This document shows, piece after piece, positions 6,204 to 10,651 of a DNA stretch of 10,651 nucleotides. How positions within the stretch are numbered: the first letter of the stretch is position 1; each line of letters begins with the position of its first letter. The position numbers and the translations under genes are program-made. This DNA is from a bacterium (lineage in GTDB: Bacteria > Cyanobacteriota > Vampirovibrionia > Obscuribacterales > Obscuribacteraceae), in the NCBI GenBank assembly GCA_030431355.1, contig JAUIJG010000165.1, positions 1 to 10,651 on the forward strand, in the 5' to 3' direction. Below the pieces are notes generated by a model. The model made no database searches and was not told the DNA's origin. It worked only from the letters and a program-made list of their open reading frames with translations.

Positions 6204-6234
6204 AAAAATACAGGGGCAGCAATCGCCGCCCCTG
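6204..6234 (-). terminator. Rho-independent terminator after the sigma-factor gene
   Basis: Read on the minus strand, a 10-bp stem (CAGGGGCGGC / GCTGCCCCTG, one G-U) with a GATT loop is followed by TATTTTT. It begins 9 nt after the sigma gene stop and directly abuts the ribosome site of the 83-residue gene. The single wobble is G-U on this strand, supporting minus-strand use. Confidence 0.85.
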
Positions 6235-6242
6235 ACTGAGTT

Positions 6243-6776
6243 TTACGATATTACGCCCAGGAGGGCACGAGCTTTTCTTCTTGCGTGATGGAGCCGCGAT
6301 CGAACAGTTCCAATCTTTGTCTTTGTTATTCGAGCGATCTCTTCGTATGAATATCCTTCACCATAGAGCAAGAGAGCTTGTCTCATAGGCTGACTGAGCC
6401 CTTCCAGCAGATTGTTCAATTCAGGATACAGATCCAATCTGATATCTTCAGCACTATCTATCCGGCGGGCTCGATAGCTTTCATAACAAGCCTTCTCTGA
6501 TACCATCATCAGTTCATTTTCTTGGAAGTCGCGCTTGAGAAAACGTTTCTCTCGGGATGCTTTGCGACCAGCATCCATAGCTGAGCTGTGGACCGCTTTA
6601 TAGAGCCAGCCACCTGAAGGACTATCGCCATTCTTTCTATTCATGACCTTCAACATAACCTCCTGGGCGATGTCATCCGGCTCGACAAGACCTATCTGTC
6701 CGTACTTCCTAGCCATCCTCTTCGTTTGAGCAACTATTGAACTCAGTTGCTCTCTCTGTCGTTCCATCTCTTGCAT
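6243..6776 (-). CDS. ECF-like sigma-70 family RNA polymerase sigma factor
   Basis: 177 residues. Region 2 is visible at about residues 25-85 (EPDDIAQEVMLKVMNR, then GGWLYKAVHSSAMDAGRKASREKR), the part that melts the -10 element. Region 4 is at about 123-172 (LSQPMRQALLLYGEGYSYEEIARIT, then KIGTVRSRLHHARRKARALL), the -35-binding helix-turn-helix. No anti-sigma gene or extra C-terminal domain is present. The ATG has GAGGT 7 nt upstream. The gene is preceded 46 nt away by a conserved dyad element shared with the DUF2958 gene and followed by a clear terminator. It would direct host core polymerase to its own promoters; its location suggests a role in early plasmid gene expression, which is inference. 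Confidence 0.88.
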   Translation of the reverse strand: MQEMERQREQLSSIVAQTKRMARKYGQIGLVEPDDIAQEVMLKVMNRKNGDSPSGGWLYKAVHSSAMDAGRKASREKRFLKRDFQENELMMVSEKACYESYRARRIDSAEDIRLDLYPELNNLLEGLSQPMRQALLLYGEGYSYEEIARITKTKIGTVRSRLHHARRKARALLGVIS

Positions 6777-6821
6777 GTCGAATACCTCGTTTTCTTCTGG
6801 GAGTTAAATCCGCGAATAAGG

Positions 6822-6926
6822 CACGGGAGTGGCTCTGCGGGTCAAGCGGCTCAGCTACAGCCTGGAAGAAACCGGGTTTTCTTACCGCTTGAGGCGCGGT
6901 GGCGCCGCTCCCGTAAAATGGAGAAA
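6822..6926. repeat. Conserved dyad element, copy 1 (upstream of sigma factor)
   Basis: On the + strand: an 11-bp outer stem (6823-6833 with 6904-6914), a possible CTGC/GCGG inner pair, an 8-bp stem (TCAAGCGG 6842-6849 with 6885-6892) and a 35-nt variable loop, then the conserved 3' flank TAAAATGGA. It is closely related to copy 2. The edge nearest the gene is 46 nt from the sigma start codon. On the minus strand the inner stem contains TTGACC, a -35-like hexamer. Confidence 0.75.
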
Positions 6927-7027
6927 ACGGAAAGTAGCCAGGGCTGACTGATACTCCCCCCCGCCCTGGTCGTAATTCGAGGTGGTTGGTAATAGACCGC
7001 CAGCTCTGCCGGCGGCCTCGGCTCTCA

Positions 7028-7318
7028 CTAATCAATCTTGCTTATCGGCACAGGAGAGAAGCTGGAGTCTCGCTCTATGCGATTGAATCCAGCCGCTTCA
7101 TTTATCTGCTCGAGCTCCGCCAGAGAGAAATACCCAAGTTCTCTTTCGAAGCCGATGACCAGACCGAAGAAAAGATTCTTGCCATCAAATTCGATGGCAT
7201 ACCAGCTCCAGTTTCCGAGAGTGTCATAGAATCGAGCGATTGCAACCGGGTCTGACACCTCCTCCTGGGAGTAGAGGGGCGGAAAATTCTCCAGTAATTT
7301 TTTCGTCAAAAGTTTCAC
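7028..7318 (-). CDS. DUF2958 domain protein
   Basis: 96 residues, close to the family's usual ~100. The pattern MKLLTKKLLENFPPLYSQEEVSDP, W.WYAIEFDG, LFFGLVIGFERELGYFSLAELE and the late IERDSSF matches DUF2958 proteins, small proteins common on plasmids and other mobile elements whose biochemical activity I do not know. The start is GTG 7318, supported by AAGGAGG with a 7-nt spacer. The conserved dyad (copy 2) lies 44 nt upstream and copy 1 lies downstream, before the sigma gene. A GC-rich inverted repeat after its stop (CCGCC/GGCGG at ~6999-7013) may weaken read-through. Placement next to ssb and sigma genes fits a leading-region establishment or protection role, by inference. Confidence 0.85.
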   Translation of the reverse strand: MKLLTKKLLENFPPLYSQEEVSDPVAIARFYDTLGNWSWYAIEFDGKNLFFGLVIGFERELGYFSLAELEQINEAAGFNRIERDSSFSPVPISKID

Positions 7319-7361
7319 GTTCAGTCCTCCTTAATGACTGTTTGGAAATTCGATGCGATAT

Positions 7362-7463
7362 CACGGGGGCGGCTCCGCAGGTCAAGCGGCTTTGTCGATG
7401 TAGAGCGCTCTGGTCCAACAATTTCGCTTGAGGTGCGGTGGCGCTGCCCCCGTAAAATGGAAA
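7362..7463. repeat. Conserved dyad element, copy 2 (upstream of DUF2958 gene)
   Basis: Same architecture as copy 1: 11-bp outer stem (7363-7373 with 7443-7453), inner CCGC/GCGG pair, 8-bp stem (7382-7389 with 7424-7431), 34-nt loop unrelated in sequence to that of copy 1, and the 3' flank TAAAATGGA. Differences from copy 1 keep pairing: A-T becomes G-C, T-G becomes C-G, G-C becomes G-T. All wobbles are on the + strand. The edge is 44 nt from the DUF2958 start codon. Confidence 0.75.
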
Positions 7464-7540
7464 TCGAAAAAGATGCCCCAGCAGGCTGAAATCGGCTCAT
7501 CAAAGACCGAAAGACCGAGCCATCACCGAGTCGTTAAGTA

Positions 7541-7713
7541 CGCGGCGGGCGTCCCTGCCGGACATGCCTGAATGGCGATGAACCGGGGTCCCGTCGTCAA
7601 GGTCGGCGAAAAGCCGCCCGCGTAGCGGGTTGCCTTGACGATGGGGGTTCGAGCTAGGCTAGAAGCCAGGCATGGAAGCAAGCCGCAAGGTCGTAAGTGC
7701 TTTGCGGCTTCTA
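7541..7713. other. Multi-branched structured element of unknown type
   Basis: On the + strand, GAAC/GTTC-type pairing and a 13-bp stem (CCCGTCGTCAAGG near 7590-7602 with 7633-7645, one G-U) close a junction with two hairpins, CGGC-GAAAA-GCCG and CCCGC-GTA-GCGGG. A 5' hairpin (CGGCGGG/CCCTGCCG) precedes it, and a 9-bp hairpin AAGCCGCAA/TTGCGGCTT (from ~7680) follows. The wobble again favours the + strand. Candidates are a structured ncRNA, an omega/HEARO-type RNA relic or a ssDNA fold; none is established. Confidence 0.55.
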
Positions 7714-7829
7714 TCTCGGGTAAGTACAAACACCTTTGCCTTAGCAAACATATTTTCAAGAAGTCTCCTGACAGGCGCAGACAGCGGGGCATGGCAATCA
7801 GATCATGAGGCAAACAATGGCGACTAAAA

Positions 7830-7866
7830 TTTCAAAAGGAGAAGCGCCAGGGAAGCCCCCTGACGC
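7830..7866 (-). terminator. Terminator of the ubiquitin-like operon
   Basis: A 9-bp stem with one mismatch (7844-7852 with 7858-7866, GCGTCAGGG on the minus strand) is followed on the minus strand by TTCTCCTTTTG. It lies 27 nt beyond the JAMM-E1 stop. The T-tract is interrupted, so efficiency is uncertain. Confidence 0.6.
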
Positions 7867-7892
7867 CTCTGCACAGAACTTGCCTGCAACTC

Positions 7893-9281
7893 CTACCAGC
7901 TCATACCGATAAACGGCTCCTGGTCGCCGTATCCCCACTGCTCCGGGTCAGAGCAGATACAGCCAGGTTGAGGCTTTCTGTTCGATGTGCCGATATCGGT
8001 GGCATGAAACCTCATAAGTATCTCTGTGCTACGCCTTTCGGCTCCCATGAAACCGGTGATCATATGAAGCAGCTCGTTGATTGCCTGACCGGCAACCAGA
8101 GTAGTGAAGGAAACAACCGCCGGGTTCTGAATACCCAGTTCAGGTATATATCCTTCATTCAAACGGCGCTCATATTCATCCGGGTTTCGTGCCTGGAGAG
8201 TCTCGGCTAACACAGCCTCTGGATCGATTCGGCCACGACAGGAAAGGCAAGGGCTACCTGGACGCAGGTGCGTGAGCCTTCCTGTAACAGAACGGATTAC
8301 CCCGTCTTCTGAGTCGGTATCGAATCCAGTATCGATAACAGGCACGTAATAGAAGAGGGCAAGCTGATTTAGAATCGATCTTCCGAGTTGGTCATCGGTA
8401 CATCCGAAGATGATATCGCATGACTTGAGGGTTTCAACGACCTCCCTAGAGGCGATCGATCCGTCTACAACTCTGACGTCGGTGCCATTGCCAATAAACG
8501 CGGCTTGCCTGGCAACCAGCTCAACTTTACTGATACCGGAATCAGCAAGCTCGATACCGGAGCCATAGACCCTGTGCACGTTTGAAGATTCGAGCTTATC
8601 AAAATCGCAAACGGTGATCTTGCCTACGCCCAGGCGGATGAGCTGCTCAGCGACAGCAGAACCAATGCCACCAGCGCCGACAAGTCCGACATGCAGATTG
8701 GAGATAATGATCTGAGCCTCCTTTCCAAAGGCTAGAATCTGCCTGTCTGCCCATTGAAGTCTTTCCGGGCTGAAGTCGATGTCGTCAGCAGCAGCAAAAA
8801 CTCGGAATCTGCTTCCAACAACTCGGATCTGGGATAACTGGGTAGGCGGACCATCTGGGTCCGTCCAGATCCGGCCTATCAGGTCCGGCTCCTGCCTGCC
8901 AATCAATAGCAGGCTCAAAAGAGGCGAATCACTTCCACGATTGAAAGCCGCCTGCAATAGGTCTGCTTCACCTCGATCATCCTGGAGAGAATAAGTCGGA
9001 TAACCACCGGGATGAGAATGGACCAAAACCAGAAACTGATTATTCGCCTCAGCCAGCTTAAGGGCTCGTATATAAGCGCTTGAGGTGATAGCGATGTGGT
9101 CCACAGCGGGGTCGAATATCTCGTCACCAGAAAGAAGCTGGACCCTCTGTACGAGGAATCTAGTCTCTTCATCCGACGAGGACGAGCTGCAAAAGAGGAA
9201 AGCTGCATGCTCGATAGCAGAGTCACTCTGGAGCTCATCCAGATGATGCTGCAAAAGGGTCAACGCATATTTCTTAGTCAT
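7893..9281 (-). CDS. JAMM peptidase-E1 (ThiF-like) fusion of a ubiquitin-like conjugation system
   Basis: 462 residues. N-terminal JAB/JAMM metalloprotease: Glu24, H88-S-H90-P and S98..D101 complete the E / HxHPx(6)SxxD zinc site, so it should be active, probably cleaving Ubl precursors or conjugates. After a linker domain (~125-195) comes an E1/ThiF adenylation domain: G202-A-G-G-I-G207 loop, D226/D228, N234..R237, K252, and GCTDD at 293-297, all expected for ATP-dependent Ubl C-terminal adenylation. A zinc site is suggested by C345..C348 and C441.C443. Apart from these I see no cysteine in an obvious catalytic position (others: 31, 225, 288, 294). The ATG overlaps the E2-like gene by 8 bp with AAAGGAG upstream, so the genes are coupled. 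Last gene of the operon. Confidence 0.9.
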   Translation of the reverse strand: MTKKYALTLLQHHLDELQSDSAIEHAAFLFCSSSSSDEETRFLVQRVQLLSGDEIFDPAVDHIAITSSAYIRALKLAEANNQFLVLVHSHPGGYPTYSLQDDRGEADLLQAAFNRGSDSPLLSLLLIGRQEPDLIGRIWTDPDGPPTQLSQIRVVGSRFRVFAAADDIDFSPERLQWADRQILAFGKEAQIIISNLHVGLVGAGGIGSAVAEQLIRLGVGKITVCDFDKLESSNVHRVYGSGIELADSGISKVELVARQAAFIGNGTDVRVVDGSIASREVVETLKSCDIIFGCTDDQLGRSILNQLALFYYVPVIDTGFDTDSEDGVIRSVTGRLTHLRPGSPCLSCRGRIDPEAVLAETLQARNPDEYERRLNEGYIPELGIQNPAVVSFTTLVAGQAINELLHMITGFMGAERRSTEILMRFHATDIGTSNRKPQPGCICSDPEQWGYGDQEPFIGMSW

Positions 9282-9648
9282 CGTTCTGGATCTCCTTTAG
9301 AATTGGTGCAAAGAATGTCTCGAAGCCATCAATACCGGGCCGCCACTCTTCAAGGTGACGAGACCATCGCTGCCAGGACATGCCGAGGTGCTGCTCGATA
9401 GATTCAGTGCTTGGAGGCTTCTTGTTATTTGAAGCCAGAAGCACATCCGGTCGAGTCCAGAACATGTCCAGCTTGACTGTCGGATACCCGGGCAGAATCA
9501 TGAACATCAAATCTGCCTTTCTGGGCGTGTACTTTGAAGAAAAGAGCATGTCTTTTACAACCACATAGATCTTGTCTTTCTCGACTGTGACCTCATAAGT
9601 CCAGCCTTTTCGATCCAGATACTGCTGGTCATTAGGTCTCAACTTCAT
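9274..9648 (-). CDS. E2-like protein (Prok-E2_E family)
   Basis: 124 residues, a typical size. The segment LPGYPTVKLDMFW at 52-64 corresponds to the PxxYPxxPP core strand region of E2/UBC folds, and WQRWSRHLEEWRPGIDGF at 92-109 resembles the conserved C-terminal motif of the bacterial Prok-E2_E group found with multi-ubiquitin proteins and JAB-E1 fusions. The protein contains no cysteine at all, so it cannot carry a Ubl by the canonical thioester. H98 is a conserved-looking candidate for another role. The ATG is served by AGGAGGG inside the 3' end of the Ubl gene (17-bp overlap), and its own end overlaps the E1 fusion. It likely acts as a scaffold or non-thioester transfer factor; that is inference. 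Confidence 0.8.
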   Translation of the reverse strand: MKLRPNDQQYLDRKGWTYEVTVEKDKIYVVVKDMLFSSKYTPRKADLMFMILPGYPTVKLDMFWTRPDVLLASNNKKPPSTESIEQHLGMSWQRWSRHLEEWRPGIDGFETFFAPILKEIQNDD

Positions 9649-9931
9649 TGTCCGGCCCTCCTAATTTGATGAGCTTTTTGGCAGTGTAGAAATACTGTCC
9701 CTGCTCGAGGGTGATCTCATCGCACGGCTCGATAAGCTCGTCGTCTTGCTGATGGCATGGTTGACGGAGCCACAGGTCGTACTTATCGGGATTCACGCCG
9801 GCTGCCCTATATAACTCTTTTCCTATATATGGGTTTTCGGATTCAGCGAAAGTATGAGCCTTGTGGTCGATGAGAACAGTGACTCTTCCTTTCTGTGGGT
9901 GGGGTTGTGTAGCTTTCGTTTGAACTGTCAT
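9632..9931 (-). CDS. Ubiquitin-like protein with single multiubiquitin (beta-grasp) domain and internal Gly-Gly
   Basis: 99 residues. After a ~15-residue flexible N-terminus, one multiubiquitin-type beta-grasp domain spans ~16-90: RVTVLIDHKAHTF, KELYRAAGVNPDKYDLWL, then DEITLEQGQYFYTAKK. Related proteins often carry several such domains; this has one. It ends KKLIKLGG (G91-G92) followed by a seven-residue tail PDNEVET, the layout of a ubiquitin-like precursor needing removal of the tail to expose Gly-Gly. The neighbouring JAMM domain is the obvious processing enzyme and the E1 domain the activating enzyme. Start supported by GAGGA 7 nt upstream and by a good promoter 90-120 nt away. First gene of the operon. 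Target proteins are unknown. Confidence 0.85.
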   Translation of the reverse strand: MTVQTKATQPHPQKGRVTVLIDHKAHTFAESENPYIGKELYRAAGVNPDKYDLWLRQPCHQQDDELIEPCDEITLEQGQYFYTAKKLIKLGGPDNEVET

Positions 9932-10188
9932 AGTGTTATCCTCTATTTAGATGGACTAATTACTCAGCAGATCGCCTTAACCTCTTCATCAAGTTTTGGC
10001 TTGTTCGACCTCACGATCAACTATACACCCCACCCGGTATGTTGACAAGGCCCATTTTCGCCTTTTCGTGGATCTTTCCGGGATTTCTTCAAAGACACCA
10101 CTAGAGTGCACTTAATCTATATATCATGCATATGCTCAGGAATAAATGCACCCCGAAACGCCGATAATCCAGGTAAAACCGGCATCTC
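9932..10188. other. Divergent intergenic region
   Basis: Between the Ubl operon and the plus-strand gene at the right edge. It contains the minus-strand promoter and an AT-rich stretch near 10108-10136 (TCTATATATCATGCATATG) that might hold an operator. I see no gene in it. Confidence 0.5.
10020..10048 (-). promoter_or_regulatory. Promoter of the ubiquitin-like operon
   Basis: On the minus strand TTGTCA (10048-10043), a 17-bp spacer and TATAGT (10025-10020) give a near-consensus sigma70 promoter. Transcription would begin near 10013, leaving an ~80-nt leader before the Ubl start. Confidence 0.75.
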
Positions 10189-10217
10189 TTGACACCCGGG
10201 TCGAAATCGACTATAAT
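10189..10217 (+). promoter_or_regulatory. Perfect-consensus sigma70 promoter
   Basis: TTGACA (10189-10194), exactly 17 bp, TATAAT (10212-10217). It points right, towards the unknown gene at 10321. Such a match is rare and implies strong constitutive transcription unless repressed. Confidence 0.9.
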
Positions 10218-10246
10218 TGATAATTCGGTTAAGCGCAGGACAAAAG

Positions 10247-10303
10247 AAGGAGGTTGATAGCAAACAAGTGATACTTAATATAGTGCGCTCAAGTTACTTT
10301 TAG
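10247..10303 (+). other. Strong ribosome site with possible 11-codon leader ORF
   Basis: AAGGAGGT at 10247-10254 matches the anti-Shine-Dalgarno fully but serves no long frame. GTG 10268 (14 nt on) opens an 11-codon frame ending at TAG 10301-10303, 17 nt before the next ATG. It may be a leader peptide or an unused site. Confidence 0.3.
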
Positions 10304-10320
10304 GCTGGGAGAAAGAGAAA

Positions 10321-10651
10321 ATGCACCGAGAAATCGGAGATGCCGAAGCACTAATTTCCCGATCAAGCGTTGTTGGAAATAGAGCAGGCATCGACTCTGA
10401 AGTAGGTTGTTGGGACAAAGATGGTTTGCTTCCATTGCAAGGAGTCCAACTTACGACAGACGAACTAATTAAATCAGCGTTCGTTTCTGGAAAAGGCAGC
10501 TCATATGCTGCAAGCTGGGATAGAAACCGGCGAGAGCGAATGACAAAAAATGTCATTAAGCGGATAGAAACGCTTAGACAAGCTGAGATTGATGACTTTG
10601 TCATCAGCGGAGATTACGTTGAAGACGTAGCCAGACCCAGGATGGCTCTTG
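10321..10651 (+). CDS. Unknown protein, 3' end outside window
   Basis: At least 110 codons, open to the window edge. It starts at ATG 10321 with GGGAG 9-10 nt upstream; in-frame TAA at ~10276 excludes an earlier start with a usual codon. I do not recognise the family. Visible features are an acidic/polar N-terminus, WDKDGLLPLQGVQLTTDELIK (about residues 35-55) and a very basic helical stretch WDRNRRERMTKNVIKRIETLR (about 68-88), possibly nucleic-acid binding. It is driven by the perfect promoter at 10189-10217 and is divergent from the ubiquitin-like operon, so it could be its regulator or an unrelated early gene. Confidence 0.65.
   Translation, partial: MHREIGDAEALISRSSVVGNRAGIDSEVGCWDKDGLLPLQGVQLTTDELIKSAFVSGKGSSYAASWDRNRRERMTKNVIKRIETLRQAEIDDFVISGDYVEDVARPRMAL

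Larger units (their letters stand above)
7319..7892. other. 574-bp non-coding structured intergenic region
   Basis: No credible gene. It holds dyad copy 2 (7362-7463), a multi-stem element (7541-7713) and the terminator of the ubiquitin-like operon (7844-7866). A 96-codon minus-strand frame (7523-7813) and a 35-codon plus-strand frame (7805-7912) exist but have no convincing ribosome site or protein character and run through the inverted repeats. No strong promoter seen by eye. Confidence 0.6.

Noticed and set aside
6709..7035. 108-codon minus-strand frame across dyad copy 1
   Set aside because: It overlaps the sigma gene start and the dyad; translation is Arg/Ser/Pro-rich and resembles non-coding sequence.
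6822..7463. Dyad copies as integron attC sites flanking a gene cassette
   Set aside because: They alternate with genes as attC sites do, but lack the GTTRRRY/RYYYAAC core sites and no integrase is present.
5765..7463. Dyads as CRISPR repeats or REP/BIME sequences
   Set aside because: Only two close copies, ~540 bp apart, with an intervening gene; no regular spacers and no short REP-like consensus.
7523..7813. 96-codon minus-strand frame
   Set aside because: It runs through the multi-branched inverted-repeat element, shows no protein-family character and has no convincing ribosome site.
7805..7912. 35-codon plus-strand frame
   Set aside because: It overlaps the operon terminator and the end of the JAMM-E1 gene and has no good ribosome site.

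Overview
The window looks like part of a conjugative or mobilisable element (a plasmid or an integrated ICE) from a bacterium I cannot name. Base composition is moderate. Shine-Dalgarno sequences are strong (GGAGG-type), sigma70-like promoters are near-consensus, and GTG/TTG starts are common. No gene identifies the host phylum.

Layout. (1) 1-2803, minus strand: a tightly coupled mobilisation operon. In transcription order it encodes a ribbon-helix-helix (RHH) protein, a MOBP-type relaxase with an acidic C-terminal tail, a second RHH protein, and a VirD4/TraG-type coupling ATPase that runs off the left edge. (2) 2804-3151: oriT, with four TTTGTCCG repeats spaced close to multiples of 11 bp, TGAATACA repeats, a TATCCTG/CCG nick motif on the + strand and an inverted repeat beside it. 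(3) 3152-5281, plus strand: two unknown genes, a DUF6932-like nucleotidyltransferase and an XRE regulator (toxin-antitoxin-like pair), then a bidirectional terminator. (4) 5351-7318, minus strand: SSB, an 83-aa unknown protein, an ECF-like sigma factor and a DUF2958 protein, separated by large folded intergenic elements. (5) 7319-7892: non-coding and highly structured. (6) 7893-9931, minus strand: a three-gene ubiquitin-like conjugation operon (Ubl, E2-like protein, JAMM-E1 fusion) with its own promoter and terminator. (7) 10189-10651, plus strand: a perfect-consensus promoter and the start of an unknown gene.

How it may work together. If the nick motif is read correctly, the + strand is the transferred strand and everything right of about 2967 is the leading region, entering the recipient first. 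The genes from SSB to the ubiquitin-like operon are all on the minus strand, so the incoming single strand would be their template. Two copies of a ~100-bp dyad lie 44-46 nt upstream of the DUF2958 and sigma-factor start codons. They differ by compensatory changes, and every G-U/G-T wobble falls on the + (transferred) strand. This is what single-stranded promoters of the F-plasmid Frpo kind would look like, although other explanations remain. On this reading the window is a leading-region establishment module that carries SSB, a sigma factor, DUF2958 and, unusually, a ubiquitin-like conjugation system that seems to lack canonical thioester cysteines.
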